Shown here: one piece after another, positions 20,301 through 29,567 of the stretch
Position numbering within the stretch: the first letter of the stretch is position 1
Layout of the letters: each line of letters begins with the position of its first letter
Assembly (NCBI RefSeq): GCF_900312675.1
Contig: NZ_OMPC01000002.1
Location: 35,828-99,827 of the forward strand
Length of the DNA stretch: 64,000 bases
Direction: 5' to 3'
DNA from: Aliivibrio sp. EL58
Lineage (GTDB): Bacteria; Pseudomonadota; Gammaproteobacteria; Enterobacterales; Vibrionaceae
Position numbers and translations under genes: made by a program
The notes under the pieces: model-generated
Told to the model about the DNA's origin: nothing
The model's database searches: none
Seen by the model: only the letters and a program-made list of their open reading frames with translations

Positions 20301-20420
20301 GTCGTTTCTATTGTATTTGGTATTTTTACTTCGACCTTGTTAGTGCTGTTTATGATCCCAGCGGCATATGCAATTTTAGCGGATTTTGGCTTGGTCAAAA
20401 AACATGAAGAATTGCATTAA
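17316..20420 (+). CDS. RND-family efflux transporter permease
   Basis: A 1034-residue proton-driven exporter of the AcrB/HAE superfamily. It has the usual two repeats, each with one transmembrane helix, a large periplasmic loop and five or six more helices. The helix-4 proton-relay pair is visible in GIMMDDAIVIAES and the repeat-2 counterpart in GIVVNDSILLVQYI. FPEFSPPYILAGVVYPGASPQEVE in the first loop is typical of the family. No TolC-type channel gene follows, so it must borrow one. Substrates cannot be inferred. Confidence 0.93.
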   Translation: MIKFFARHPTAANLLMLSILLLGLVSLSQLKRETFPEFSPPYILAGVVYPGASPQEVEESICVRMEDAVDGLGNIEETKCEAIEGSARLVIKLNEKADIGRMLVDVQTQIDSINDFPKEIESPIVQELDWNEPVVDVAITADTTWPELKAYAEKLKQSLKLDYDVSLVEVSGFSDHQYRVELNESAIRQLGLNVSDIANKLAEQNVKLPSGSIETPEKNFLIRFDERKTTPQELAKTVMGASDNGALIRLGDIATITDRFELDEQKVLFDGKPSALLKISKNKEEDALRIKDRVTEFVKYQQSIAPDGVALEMTNDLSSLLWDRLTMMVKNGWQGIILVFLTMWLFFTFRYSFWVAAGLPVAFLGGLFLMASLGLSINIMSLVALLMAIGIMMDDAIVIAESIASHLDRGQEIDDAVYNGVKKVFPGVLSSFLTTVCIFGSLMFLQGEMGAVLKVIPQVLILVLSLSLIEAFLILPNHLSHSLHKAKKDKPITGFKKKVLDRFEHFRNVTLVKAVTKVVEWRYAFLGAVIASLLISFSLISGGALKFVGFPELDGDIAEARIILPPGTSLSQTEIVVDKIVSAAEKLNKEWSEKNEGGRQLVEHITQQFNTNADASESGPHLATIRLDLLGAEKRNTLIDDFIDAWRAEVGELAEPITMVYKQPTMGPGGRAIEIRMMDDDLHTLKSASLEVQAYLNEFAGVYGVLDDMRMGKEEVLVKLRPGAETYGVTGQLIANQLRAAYFGQTADEIQIGVENIEIEVRLNKEQAGNLHTLENFPIILPTGGQIPLASVATLDFQRNYVRIQRINGLRTLSVFGDVHASQVSSTEVLNQFRKELAPELQKKYPSLRFDFEGEAKDTAETGQSMGTGFMLGLFGVFVILSFQFRSYLEPFVVMLAIPLALIGVLWGHVLLNHPLSMPSIMGFVSLAGIVVNDSILLVQYIRHHVDDGDSVYESVVKASQERFRAVFLTSITTAAGLLPLLLETSLQAQVIQPLVVSIVFGIFTSTLLVLFMIPAAYAILADFGLVKKHEELH

Positions 20421-20436
20421 CCTAACGAGAGTTAGC

Positions 20437-21201
20437 TTAAAAGGTAAAGAGTAAATTAATACTAAATACAGAGTCAGTTTTGCTTAGTCCTGGAGGCACA
20501 CGATCTAGATATTGTTGAGATTGTGCAATCTTTAGGGCTATCTCTTCGGTGATATTGTTAGTAAGACTGACTTCTGAATCAATACGGGTATTACTTCGAC
20601 CCGTGGTTACGGTGACTTCACTTGCGAAAGACAAGTTATCCAACATTTGCCATGATACATTTACGTTACCTCGCAAAATCGCTTCAGCAACGGTCTCAGG
20701 GAAAATTAAATCATCATCATCAATTTCATCTAGATTTGGGTTTTGATAACGATAACCGGGACCAAATTCTAATTCTAATAATAGTCTTTCGGTGTTACTG
20801 ACTTGGTAACCCAAACCACCTGAAAAAGTATAATCTTTAAAATAGGCACTATACTCTGTCTCTAAGCCTTTAAAGTTGGCGTAAAGATAGTAATCAGGGC
20901 TGATTTTATAGTCACTTTGCAAATTAAGACTTAATTGGTCTTTATCTGTTTCACCATCTTCTTTCGATAGGTAATACTTCACTTCACCAGTGTGACGGTG
21001 CTGCCCAGAAGTATAACCAGCTTCTAGGCGACCATTGAGAGATTCTGAGTCATCATTTCCTTTACTCGACTGATAGCCAAATTCAACTTGGCTTTCCCAT
21101 GGAGAGGGAGGTGACGTATCCGCGTCTTCAGTTTCTATCTCACTTGCATGAACAGATGCACTAATTGCGATAAGCCCTGTAAGTAAAACTTTTTTTAACA
21201 C
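20437..21201 (-). CDS. DUF481 family outer-membrane protein (YdiY-like)
   Basis: A 254-residue protein with a signal peptide cut after SVHA (about residue 19), an acidic linker and a DUF481 domain made of repeated amphipathic strands with aromatic belts (VEFGYQSSKGNDDSESLNGR, GGLGYQV, LLELEFGPGYRYQNP). It ends in SVFSINLLFTF, a C-terminal aromatic residue expected of a BAM-inserted barrel. Function is unknown; related proteins respond to salt or acid in enterobacteria. It is convergent with the RND gene and shares no operon. Confidence 0.85.
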   Translation of the reverse strand: MLKKVLLTGLIAISASVHASEIETEDADTSPPSPWESQVEFGYQSSKGNDDSESLNGRLEAGYTSGQHRHTGEVKYYLSKEDGETDKDQLSLNLQSDYKISPDYYLYANFKGLETEYSAYFKDYTFSGGLGYQVSNTERLLLELEFGPGYRYQNPNLDEIDDDDLIFPETVAEAILRGNVNVSWQMLDNLSFASEVTVTTGRSNTRIDSEVSLTNNITEEIALKIAQSQQYLDRVPPGLSKTDSVFSINLLFTF

Positions 21202-21382
21202 GTATCAATCTCAAAAGAATAAAGAGGATAGATAGTATAGAGGTTTTCTCTGAATGATGAGTTAAATTTGAGTCAAAATCTTTATTTTGCGAAAGGTTAT
21301 CAGGAGATACACGGATAGTTATTTCATCCCAATTTCTTTTGGTTATAATGTAAGGCTAAATTTAGGATGGTGAAAAGCAGTA

Positions 21383-22780
21383 ATGGCCGATAATCGAAAT
21401 CAAAACCGTAAACACGATGCACAAGTTGATGCGTTAAAAGTACCACCGCATTCATTAGAGGCAGAGCAATCTGTTCTTGGTGGTCTGTTACTTGATAATG
21501 AGCGTTGGGATACGGTTGCAGAAAAAGTAGTAGCCGGTGATTTTTACAGTAGACCACATCGACTTATTTTTGAGTCAATCAAATCCATCCTAGAAAACAG
21601 TAATCCTCTAGATTTAATTACTTTATCTGAACATCTTGAGCGCCATGAGAAATTAGATTCTGTTGGTGGCTTTGCTTATCTGGCTGATTTGGCAAAAAAT
21701 ACCCCAAGTGCGGCGAACATTAATGCCTATGCGGATATTGTTCGTGAGCGTGCCATGGTACGTAATCTTATCGGTGTAGCAAACGAAATTGCCGATGCGG
21801 GTTATGATCCTCAAGGGCGTACTTCTGAAGACTTACTCGATATGGCAGAGAGTAAAGTATTTGCTATTGCAGAAGAGCGTACAACAGAAAATGAAGGCCC
21901 ACAAAGTGTCGATTCGATTTTAGAGAAAACGCTAGAGCGTATCGAGATTTTATACCAAACACCGCAAGATGGTGTCACAGGGGTATCGACTGGCTTTACT
22001 GATTTAAATAAAAAAACGGCAGGCCTTCAAGGCTCAGATTTAATCATTGTTGCAGCGCGTCCATCGATGGGTAAAACAACCTTTGCGATGAACTTATGTG
22101 AAAATGCGGCAATGGACCAAGATAAGCCAGTGCTTATTTTCTCTCTAGAGATGCCCGCAGAACAACTGATGATGCGTATGTTGGCTTCGATGTCTCGTGT
22201 TGACCAAACTAAAATTCGTACCGGTCAGTTAGATGATGAAGATTGGGCTCGTATTTCGTCTACGATGGGCATTTTGACGCAAAAGAAAAACATGTACATC
22301 GATGACAGTTCAGGTTTGACGCCAACTGAATTACGTTCACGCGCTCGTCGTGTGGCTCGTGAAGCGGGTGGTCTAAGTATGATCATGGTCGATTACCTTC
22401 AATTAATGCGAGTTCCTGGTTTACAAGACAACCGTACTCAAGAAATTTCTGAGATATCTCGTTCTTTGAAAGCGCTTGCGAAAGAGCTGAATGTACCAGT
22501 GGTTGCACTGTCTCAGTTGAACCGTTCCCTAGAGCAACGTGCCGATAAACGTCCAATTAACTCGGATCTTCGTGAATCTGGAGCGATCGAGCAAGATGCC
22601 GATTTAATCATGTTTATTTACCGTGATGAGGTTTATAACCCTGAGAGTAATCGTAAAGGCATTGCTGAAATTATTTTAGGTAAGCAACGTAACGGTCCAA
22701 TCGGCTCAGTAAGCCTGACATTCCAAGGACAATTTTCACGCTTTGATAATTACGCAGGTCCTGCGTTTGATGATGAATAA
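21383..22780 (+). CDS. dnaB: Replicative DNA helicase DnaB
   Basis: Hexameric 5'-3' helicase that unwinds the replication fork and recruits primase. The 465-residue protein has the N-terminal domain ([20 protein letters not shown] onward) and the RecA-like C-terminal domain with Walker [10 protein letters not shown], Walker [11 protein letters not shown] and the DnaB motif [15 protein letters not shown]. No intein is present at the usual Walker insertion sites. alr follows 10 bp after the stop, an arrangement common in gammaproteobacteria. Confidence 0.98.
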   Translation: MADNRNQNRKHDAQVDALKVPPHSLEAEQSVLGGLLLDNERWDTVAEKVVAGDFYSRPHRLIFESIKSILENSNPLDLITLSEHLERHEKLDSVGGFAYLADLAKNTPSAANINAYADIVRERAMVRNLIGVANEIADAGYDPQGRTSEDLLDMAESKVFAIAEERTTENEGPQSVDSILEKTLERIEILYQTPQDGVTGVSTGFTDLNKKTAGLQGSDLIIVAARPSMGKTTFAMNLCENAAMDQDKPVLIFSLEMPAEQLMMRMLASMSRVDQTKIRTGQLDDEDWARISSTMGILTQKKNMYIDDSSGLTPTELRSRARRVAREAGGLSMIMVDYLQLMRVPGLQDNRTQEISEISRSLKALAKELNVPVVALSQLNRSLEQRADKRPINSDLRESGAIEQDADLIMFIYRDEVYNPESNRKGIAEIILGKQRNGPIGSVSLTFQGQFSRFDNYAGPAFDDE

Positions 22781-22790
22781 GGCAAATAGT

Positions 22791-23873
22791 ATGAGCTATA
22801 TGAAAGCGGCGGCTGCCCAAGTTGATATGTCAGCTTTAGCACATAATTTGCAGAAGATTAAGCAGCAAGCACCAAACAGTAAGCTTCTTGCTGTTGTTAA
22901 AGCAAATGGTTATGGCCATGGGTTATTGAATATAGCAAAAGGCGCACAGGATGCTGATGCATTTGGTGTTGCTCGTATAGAAGAGGCTTTACAGCTTCGT
23001 GCTGGTGGTATTGTTAAGCAAGTATTGTTACTTGAAGGTTTTTACTCTGCTTGTGACTTGCCTATTTTGGTCGCAAATAATATTCAAACAGCGGTACATT
23101 GCAAAGAACAATTAGAAGCACTGGAAAGCGCTGAACTTGAAGGCCCAGTAGTTGTTTGGCTAAAAGTAGATTCAGGTATGCATCGTTTAGGTATTCGTCC
23201 TGAAGAATATCAAGAGTATGTTGACCGTTTGCATGCATGTAAAAACGTAGCTAAACCATTACGTTACATGAGTCATTTTGGTTGTGCGGATGAATTAGAT
23301 AACCCGACAACCAATAAGCAAATAGAAACCTTTATGTCGTTAACTCAAGGTTGCCAAGGTGAGCGTTCATTAGCAGCATCTGCCGGACTGTTAGCATGGC
23401 CCGATAGCCAGTTAGATTGGGTTAGACCGGGTATTATTATGTATGGTGTTTCTCCTTTTGCTAATCAATCAGCACAAGAGTTAGGCTATTTGCCTACCAT
23501 GACTCTTACCTCTCATTTGATCGCGGTTCGTGATGTAAAAGCAGGTGAAAGTGTGGGTTATGGCGCAATGTGGACAAGTGAGCGAGACACTAAAATTGGA
23601 GTGATCGCAATTGGCTATGGTGATGGTTATCCTATTGCTGCACCTAATGGTACGCCGGTTTTAGTTAATGGACGTAAGGTATCAATCGCGGGTCGAGTGT
23701 CTATGGATATGCTTACTGTCGATCTAGGACCTGATGCTCAAGATAAAGTGGGTGATGAAGCTGTTTTGTGGGGACGAGATCTTCCTGCAGAAGAAGTTGC
23801 AGAACACATAGGAACTATTGCTTATGAGTTAGTGACTAAACTAACATCACGAGTACAGATGCAATATATTTAA
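22791..23873 (+). CDS. alr: Alanine racemase
   Basis: PLP enzyme interconverting L- and D-alanine for peptidoglycan. The 360-residue protein carries the PLP lysine (Lys37) in [11 protein letters not shown] and the catalytic tyrosine in [12 protein letters not shown], with the C-terminal beta domain after about residue 240. AAGG at 22779-22782 supports the ATG at 22791 ([13 protein letters not shown]); a start three codons later is possible. Upstream in-frame ATGs overlap dnaB and lack similarity. The stop shares one base with the next start. Confidence 0.96.
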   Translation: MSYMKAAAAQVDMSALAHNLQKIKQQAPNSKLLAVVKANGYGHGLLNIAKGAQDADAFGVARIEEALQLRAGGIVKQVLLLEGFYSACDLPILVANNIQTAVHCKEQLEALESAELEGPVVVWLKVDSGMHRLGIRPEEYQEYVDRLHACKNVAKPLRYMSHFGCADELDNPTTNKQIETFMSLTQGCQGERSLAASAGLLAWPDSQLDWVRPGIIMYGVSPFANQSAQELGYLPTMTLTSHLIAVRDVKAGESVGYGAMWTSERDTKIGVIAIGYGDGYPIAAPNGTPVLVNGRKVSIAGRVSMDMLTVDLGPDAQDKVGDEAVLWGRDLPAEEVAEHIGTIAYELVTKLTSRVQMQYI

Positions 23874-25108
23874 TGAGATCTACTTTGAATTTGTTTTCAC
23901 TTAAAAGCGCTACTGGTTTAGCGCTTTTTCTTATTTTGCCTTTTTCTTTTTTGAGTAACGCGATTGCTGAAGAAGATATTTGGCCAACCTCGTTACCTGA
24001 AACCTCAGCAGTTCCTTTCATGTTCTCGTCAGAGAGCTTAGGGACTACCATAGGCGCAGCCGCTGTAATGAAGGGGGTAGGTCAACCTCAAGCGACATTA
24101 TTTGCTGCAGGACTCTACTCAACTAAAGGGTCTTACATGACCTATTTGTCTGCTAATAACTTTCAAATTGGTCATTCATGGCTCGTTGGTGTTAATGCGT
24201 ATAATGCTAATTTTAAAGATATGGATTATCACCTTGGGGCTGCAGGTAGCAACAGCTCCAATGTAAACGAAGAAGTTTTCACCGACAGTGTTGAAGCTCA
24301 ATATCATTTAAGTGCTAATTATATCTTACCTATTGGTAATGCAAAGACGATTGGAGCGAGAGCTGCTTATCTTCCTGAGAGAAAAGTAAAAGGTTTTAAT
24401 CCATTAGAAAGTGGTGTGTCGAGCATTGAACTGAGTCCTTTTTATTATTCTCGAACATTTTCGGATGTGGCTGGTTGGAATGAACCTGAGTCTAACTGGG
24501 GCATGAAAGTTAACCTAGATTGGGATAATAGAAATAGTGTAAGAAATACGACTCACGGCTCGCGGACAGAACTAGATTTTACCTATTCACCACAAACCAG
24601 TTCACAAGAAGAGTGGTGGACATGGGAGTTTCAGCAAAGTGCCTTTTTTGATTTAGGTAATTTAGGTGACATCATTAATAAGCAAGTATTAGCATTAGAT
24701 TTCTATATCGCTGATACACCAAGCTGGCAAGATGACGCTCATCAACCACCCGAGTATGCAGGAATAAAACTGGGTGGATTATATCGACTAAGAAGCTACA
24801 GCAGTGGGCGTTTCCATGGTCGTTCAGCCATTCATTATTCAGCGGAATATCGAGTAATGCCTGATTGGCAACCTTTGGAAGAGTGGCCTATCTTTAATCT
24901 TTATGACGTGCCTTGGTGGCAGTGGGTTGCATTTGTTGATGCGGGTCGAGTTGCGGATGAGTTTTCACTATCAACATTACATGAAGAGATGAAGTGGAGT
25001 GCGGGTGGTGCCATACGTTTTCAAGTCGAAGGCATTGTTGTTCGAACAGAAATGTCTAAAGGCAGTGAAGAAAGCCTATTTAGAGTAATGATCAATCAAC
25101 CATTTTAG
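23873..25108 (+). CDS. BamA/TamA (Omp85)-family outer-membrane barrel protein
   Basis: A 411-residue precursor with a signal peptide ending near SNAIA (about residue 32) and a predicted C-terminal 16-strand-type barrel. It starts in the TAATG overlap with alr. Features of the surface-antigen/D15 family include FMFSSESLGTTIGAA, DWDNRNSVRNTTHGSR (close to the FDTRD-like strand), KLGGLYRLRSYSSGRFHGRSA (equivalent of the VRGF/Y loop motif) and WQWVAFVDAGRV. No POTRA repeats fit in the short N-terminal region, so it is a stand-alone barrel. Function unknown; coupling to alr is conserved to my knowledge in vibrios. Confidence 0.8.
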   Translation: MRSTLNLFSLKSATGLALFLILPFSFLSNAIAEEDIWPTSLPETSAVPFMFSSESLGTTIGAAAVMKGVGQPQATLFAAGLYSTKGSYMTYLSANNFQIGHSWLVGVNAYNANFKDMDYHLGAAGSNSSNVNEEVFTDSVEAQYHLSANYILPIGNAKTIGARAAYLPERKVKGFNPLESGVSSIELSPFYYSRTFSDVAGWNEPESNWGMKVNLDWDNRNSVRNTTHGSRTELDFTYSPQTSSQEEWWTWEFQQSAFFDLGNLGDIINKQVLALDFYIADTPSWQDDAHQPPEYAGIKLGGLYRLRSYSSGRFHGRSAIHYSAEYRVMPDWQPLEEWPIFNLYDVPWWQWVAFVDAGRVADEFSLSTLHEEMKWSAGGAIRFQVEGIVVRTEMSKGSEESLFRVMINQPF

Positions 25109-25345
25109 TTTTTATAAAGAAAAATGATCTCAACACTAGTGTTCCGTAGTTTTGATAGAGATAATGTTCACTGCTAGAAGTTTAAATGTGACCTAACTCA
25201 AGAAGGGTGAGCGTAGTTTTGGTCATAATACCTAAATATAAAGCTCACTAAATAATACCGAGCACCAATTTTTAGATTCGTATAAACGGGGCGTTCAGAA
25301 ATTCACTTTTGAGCCAACAAGTATATTACACGGGATATTTTCACC

Positions 25346-26998
25346 ATGTTAAAAAACATCAACCCAACAGAAACTCAAGCGTGGGCAGACTTAACTGCAC
25401 ACTTTGAAACAGCACAAGATTTCAGCCTATCTGATCTATTCGCTGCGGATGCACAACGTTTTGATAAATTTTCAACGACGTTTGGCCAAGACATTCTAGT
25501 GGATTTTTCTAAAAACTTAGTTACCGAAGAAACAATGAAAAAATTGTTCGCATTAGCAGAGCAGACTGAATTGTCTTCAGCAATTAAAGCGATGTTTAAC
25601 GGTGAGAAAATCAATAAAACCGAAGATCGTTCAGTACTTCATACAGCACTTCGTAACCGCAGTAATACGCCGGTAATCGTTGATGGTGAAGACGTAATGC
25701 CTGCGGTAAATGCAGTATTAGAAAAAATGAAAGGTTTCACTGAGCGTCTGATTTCTGGTGAGTGGAAAGGTTACACGGGTAAAGAAATTACGGATATCGT
25801 AAACATCGGTATCGGCGGTTCAGATCTTGGCCCTTACATGGTTTCTGAAGCATTAGCGCCATACAAAACACGTTTAAACATGCACTTTGTTTCAAACGTA
25901 GATGGCACACACATTGTTGAAACATTGAAGCCATTAAATCCTGAAACAACGTTATTCTTAATTGCATCTAAAACATTCACAACTCAAGAAACGATGACGA
26001 ATGCACATAGTGCTCGTGATTGGTTCCTTGCTGAAGCTGGCGATCAAGCACACGTTGCTAAACACTTTGCTGCACTATCAACGAATGCACAATCAGTGTC
26101 TGAGTTTGGTATCGATACTGATAACATGTTTGAATTCTGGGATTGGGTTGGTGGTCGTTATTCTTTATGGTCAGCAATCGGTCTTTCAATTGCATTAGCG
26201 GTTGGTTTTGATAACTTTGTTGAGCTTCTTGAAGGCGCCCATGAAGTGGATAACCATTTTGCTACTACCGATCTTGAAAATAACGTGCCGGTTATTCTTG
26301 CACTTATTGGCCTATGGTATAACAACTTCCACGGTGCTGAATCAGAATCAATTCTTCCATACGACCAATATCTACACCGTTTTGCTGCGTACTTCCAACA
26401 AGGCAACATGGAATCAAATGGTAAATGTGTAGACCGTAACGGTAATCCTGTTGATTACCAAACGGGTCCAATCATTTGGGGCGAACCTGGTACAAATGGC
26501 CAACACGCGTTCTACCAATTGATTCACCAAGGTACAAAATTAATTCCTTGTGATTTTATTGCACCTGCAATCAGCCACAACCAAGTGGGTGATCACCATC
26601 AAAAACTAATGTCTAACTTCTTTGCACAAACAGAAGCATTAGCATTTGGTAAAACAGAAGAGACGGTTCGTGCAGAATTTGCTGCGGCTGGTAAAACAGA
26701 AGCAGAAATGGCTGAATTAGTTGCATTTAAAGTATTTGCTGGTAACCGCCCAACAAACTCTATCTTAGTTAAACAAGTAACACCTAAAACATTAGGTAAC
26801 TTGATTGCAATGTACGAACACAAAATCTTTGTACAAGGTGTGATTTGGAATATCTTCAGTTTTGACCAATGGGGCGTAGAACTAGGTAAGCAACTGGCGA
26901 ACCAAATTCTTCCTGAACTGGCTGACGATAGTGCGGTGACTTCTCACGATAGTTCAACAAACGGCTTAATCAACGCATTTAAAGCATACAAAGCTTAA
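25346..26998 (+). CDS. pgi: Glucose-6-phosphate isomerase
   Basis: Interconverts glucose 6-phosphate and fructose 6-phosphate. The 550-residue protein has the signatures [57 protein letters not shown] and the C-terminal [14 protein letters not shown] with the catalytic lysine. The 237 bp upstream contain no ORF and presumably the promoter. A perfect terminator with a UUCG loop follows. Confidence 0.98.
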   Translation: MLKNINPTETQAWADLTAHFETAQDFSLSDLFAADAQRFDKFSTTFGQDILVDFSKNLVTEETMKKLFALAEQTELSSAIKAMFNGEKINKTEDRSVLHTALRNRSNTPVIVDGEDVMPAVNAVLEKMKGFTERLISGEWKGYTGKEITDIVNIGIGGSDLGPYMVSEALAPYKTRLNMHFVSNVDGTHIVETLKPLNPETTLFLIASKTFTTQETMTNAHSARDWFLAEAGDQAHVAKHFAALSTNAQSVSEFGIDTDNMFEFWDWVGGRYSLWSAIGLSIALAVGFDNFVELLEGAHEVDNHFATTDLENNVPVILALIGLWYNNFHGAESESILPYDQYLHRFAAYFQQGNMESNGKCVDRNGNPVDYQTGPIIWGEPGTNGQHAFYQLIHQGTKLIPCDFIAPAISHNQVGDHHQKLMSNFFAQTEALAFGKTEETVRAEFAAAGKTEAEMAELVAFKVFAGNRPTNSILVKQVTPKTLGNLIAMYEHKIFVQGVIWNIFSFDQWGVELGKQLANQILPELADDSAVTSHDSSTNGLINAFKAYKA

Positions 26999-27027
26999 TC
27001 GTTAAGTTATAAAATTTATTAATTAAA

Positions 27028-27053
27028 AGAGCTGACTTCGGTCGGCTCTTTTT
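27028..27053 (+). terminator. pgi terminator
   Basis: AGAGCTGAC-TTCG-GTCGGCTCT (9-bp stem with one G-U pair and an exceptionally stable UUCG tetraloop) followed by U residues, 30 bp after the pgi stop. Confidence 0.92.
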
Positions 27054-27058
27054 GTATT

Positions 27059-27223
27059 TATACCAATCCACATAAATATTTGATCATTCTTACTTGTTAA
27101 AATCGATTATAGCTGCGTTATAAATTTTGTAATTAGAGCCACTAGTTACTACAATTTATGCCTTGCTCTAATCGATTTTTCCTACGTAATTATCTGATCA
27201 ACTACTTATCCGGATTGGTATTA
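27059..27223. repeat. ATACCAATC-type palindromic element, copy 2
   Basis: Bounded by TATACCAATCC and GGATTGGTATTA (27212-27223), with internal inverted pairs such as TGATCA (27081-27086 and 27196-27201) and AAAATCGATTA with TAATCGATTTTT. About 165 bp, no ORF, homologous throughout to the copy at 2370-2533 but with better terminal symmetry. It sits between the pgi terminator and the terminator of the cheX-like gene. Confidence 0.85.
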
Positions 27224-27243
27224 TTTATCGATATTACAGGCAA

Positions 27244-27277
27244 TAAAAAAGGTTGAGATATTTCTACCTCAACCTTT
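27244..27277 (-). terminator. Terminator of the zur/cheX-like transcript
   Basis: On the minus strand AAAGGTTGAG / CTCAACCTTT (10 bp, about ten-base loop) followed by a U tract (A-run 27245-27250). It is separated from the stop codon by a heptamer repeat, the same layout as at leuD. Confidence 0.88.
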
Positions 27278-27279
27278 AA

Positions 27280-27349
27280 TTTTCCTGAATCCTAGCTCTT
27301 GCTTTTGCTCTTATAGAAGCGCAGCGTTCTAGTCTCTAGTCTCTAGTCT
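27280..27349. repeat. Mosaic heptamer element (CTAGTCT x3) before the cheX-like stop
   Basis: Contains TTTTCCTGAA (27280-27289), TTTGCTCTTATAG (27304-27316) and three tandem CTAGTCT units (27329-27349). The first two blocks are identical to sequences at 1418-1427 and 1437-1449 and occur in the same order; CTCTAGTC also occurs in both. It ends four bases before the stop codon of the minus-strand gene. Confidence 0.85.
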
Positions 27350-27352
27350 CTG

Positions 27353-27814
27353 TTACTCAAAACAGATCTCAATAAACGCATTACCCCACTCAGAAGTAAA
27401 TGGCATGATAATAATCGCACCATCGCATTTATGAGTAATAGTATGACCTTTACCAGAAACAACCATAGGGGTTGCCATACTAAATTCAAAGCCACTTTCA
27501 GAAAGAATACGCTTAGCACCACCAGTAACCATATTGGTGATTTCACCTACCATGTCAGTAACTTCTTCATTGATACTGTTTGGGCGCTCACCAAGCATAT
27601 TTTGCATGATTTGCAGAGCAAGTTGTTCATCAAAAGTAATAGACATTGAGCCCTTACTTTGTGGAGCAACCATACCTATTAAACCTGAAACATCACCACG
27701 AGCAATTTCGTCTTTTTTAATACGAGGTTTTTGTGGTTTCAATTCCATCGAAGCCATCGTTTTAAGTACATTCATCAGTGAAGCTAAGAATGGGTTTACA
27801 AATTCAGCGCGCAT
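27353..27814 (-). CDS. CheX-like chemotaxis phosphatase-family protein
   Basis: A 153-residue cytoplasmic protein of the CheC/CheX/FliY fold. The active-site signature ExxN appears in DMVGEITNMVTGGAKRIL, the position used by CheX to attack phospho-CheY, and the PMVVSGKGHTI stretch is characteristic of the family. Some relatives dephosphorylate response regulators other than CheY. It is 20 bp downstream of zur on the same strand, an unusual pairing for chemotaxis; no other motility genes lie in the window. Confidence 0.82.
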   Translation of the reverse strand: MRAEFVNPFLASLMNVLKTMASMELKPQKPRIKKDEIARGDVSGLIGMVAPQSKGSMSITFDEQLALQIMQNMLGERPNSINEEVTDMVGEITNMVTGGAKRILSESGFEFSMATPMVVSGKGHTITHKCDGAIIIMPFTSEWGNAFIEICFE

Positions 27815-27834
27815 GGTAAATAGTGTCCTTCAAA

Positions 27835-28284
27835 TTAATTTTTATTATCGCTAGTTAAACAAGCTTTGCAGGTACCATGAGTTTCAACAATATGGTTCTC
27901 AACAGAAAATCCAATTTGCTCAGCATGCTTGGTTAGCTGCTCTGTAATTTTAATATCATGGAACTCTACAACATCATCGCAAGTGCGACAGATGAATAAT
28001 TGTGAAAAATGGGCGTGTTCACCGATCACACAACAAGCAATGTAACTATTTATTGATTCAACCTTATGAACAAAACCCTGAGTAACCAAAAAATCTAAGG
28101 CGCGATAAATTGTCGGAGGTTTTGCCTGAGGTTCTATTTTTTTTAGTTGTTCTAAAAGATCATAAGCACTAATAGCACCTTGATAGGCAACAATTAGCTC
28201 TAAAACAGTTAATCGTTGTGGGGTTAATCTAACACCACGTTGTTGGCATAATTGCTCAACTTTTTGTTTTTGGGTACGATTCAA
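27835..28284 (-). CDS. zur: Zinc uptake regulator Zur (Fur family)
   Basis: Zinc-responsive repressor of zinc-acquisition genes. The 149-residue protein follows E. coli Zur: VRLTPQRLTVLELI, GAISAYDLLEQLKK, AKPPTIYRALDFL (recognition helix) and the structural zinc cysteines in CRTCDD and CKAC. The only start with upstream space is a TTG at 28284, because a stop lies in frame two codons before it; weak initiation may be deliberate. It diverges from dusA. A Zur-box-like sequence occurs upstream of the zinc operon near 56.7 kb. Confidence 0.92.
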   Translation of the reverse strand: MNRTQKQKVEQLCQQRGVRLTPQRLTVLELIVAYQGAISAYDLLEQLKKIEPQAKPPTIYRALDFLVTQGFVHKVESINSYIACCVIGEHAHFSQLFICRTCDDVVEFHDIKITEQLTKHAEQIGFSVENHIVETHGTCKACLTSDNKN

Positions 28285-28462
28285 GGATTATATGTCTTAT
28301 TTTCTGAACAGATCCGCAAGTTTAACATAATTATTCCGATGTTTTAGTGACTATTTTTCAGAATCTCATGCTTTTACTGAGTATTTAATCATGGTAATAG
28401 GTTGGCTGTTTATGTTCTGGTTATGTTAGAATTGCGGCATTGATCACTGAACGAATTTATTT

Positions 28463-29449
28463 ATGAGCTCTTACCCATTACAACGTTTTTCTGTTGCCCC
28501 TATGCTTGATTGGACGGATCGCCACTGTCGTTATTTTCATCGTCAACTATCTGAACATGCTTTGTTGTATACAGAAATGGTGACAACGGGTGCCATTATT
28601 CATGGTAAAGGTGATTTTCTTGCGTATAACGAAGAAGAGCACCCACTGGCATTACAGCTAGGCGGCTCAAACGTTAAAGATTTAGTACATTGTGCCAAAT
28701 TAGCAGCAGAACGTGGTTATGACGAAGTAAATTTAAATGTGGGCTGTCCATCTGATCGTGTTCAAAATGGTCGTTTTGGTGCTTGTTTAATGGCTGAACC
28801 TGATCATGTTGCTGAGTGTATCGCTGAAATGAAAGCGGTTGTTGATATCCCTGTAACAGTGAAAACGCGCATTGGTATTGACGACCAAGATAGCTATGAG
28901 TTTTTAACTAAATTCGTTTCAACGGTTCATGAGAAGGGTGGTTGTGATCAATTTACTATTCATGCTCGTAAAGCATGGCTGAGTGGCTTAAGCCCTAAAG
29001 AAAACCGTGAAATTCCACCGCTTGATTACCCTCGCGCTTATCAAATTAAAAAAGATTTCCCTCAGTTAATTATTGCAGTCAATGGCGGCATTAAAACATT
29101 AGATGAAGCGAAAGAGCATTTAGCGCATTTAGATGGGGTAATGATTGGTCGTGAGGCGTATCAAAGCCCTTATTTATTAGCAGAAGTTGATCAACAACTT
29201 TTTGGTAGTGATAAGCCAATTAAAAAGCGTCGTGAAATTGTAGAATCAATGTACCCATACATTGAACGTCAATTAGAGAATGGTGCACATCTTGGTCATA
29301 TTACTCGTCATATGCTTGGTTTATTTCAAAGTATGCCGGGTGCTCGACAATGGCGTCGCTATATCAGTGAAAATGCGCACAAGCCAGGTTCTGGTATTGA
29401 AGTGGTTGAAGCTGCATTAGCTAAAATTCCAGCTGAGTTAGATGTTTAA
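28463..29449 (+). CDS. dusA: tRNA-dihydrouridine synthase A
   Basis: FMN enzyme reducing uridine 20/20a in tRNA D-loops. The 328-residue protein has the TIM-barrel start [15 protein letters not shown], the catalytic-cysteine region [37 protein letters not shown] and AVNGGIKTL, all close to E. coli DusA. dusA is a known integration site for some prophages; the 5' end here looks intact and no element is inserted. Divergent from zur with a 178-bp gap. Confidence 0.96.
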   Translation: MSSYPLQRFSVAPMLDWTDRHCRYFHRQLSEHALLYTEMVTTGAIIHGKGDFLAYNEEEHPLALQLGGSNVKDLVHCAKLAAERGYDEVNLNVGCPSDRVQNGRFGACLMAEPDHVAECIAEMKAVVDIPVTVKTRIGIDDQDSYEFLTKFVSTVHEKGGCDQFTIHARKAWLSGLSPKENREIPPLDYPRAYQIKKDFPQLIIAVNGGIKTLDEAKEHLAHLDGVMIGREAYQSPYLLAEVDQQLFGSDKPIKKRREIVESMYPYIERQLENGAHLGHITRHMLGLFQSMPGARQWRRYISENAHKPGSGIEVVEAALAKIPAELDV

Positions 29450-29567
29450 GCTTTTTTAACTTTAGTGAAATAGCGTTAAATAGAAATAAAAAGAAAGTAC
29501 ATAAATAAACCAGATCGTTTATTATTACTGCATATGAAACAAATAGCGTCGCAAATGGAGACTACGC

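Noticed and set aside
28285..28462. Zur autoregulation site between zur and dusA
   Set aside because: I looked for the Zur palindrome here and found only a loose GGTTATGTTAGAATTG; too weak to call.
28463..28600. Prophage attachment site in dusA
   Set aside because: dusA is a known integration target, but the gene is intact with normal neighbours and no integrase is present.
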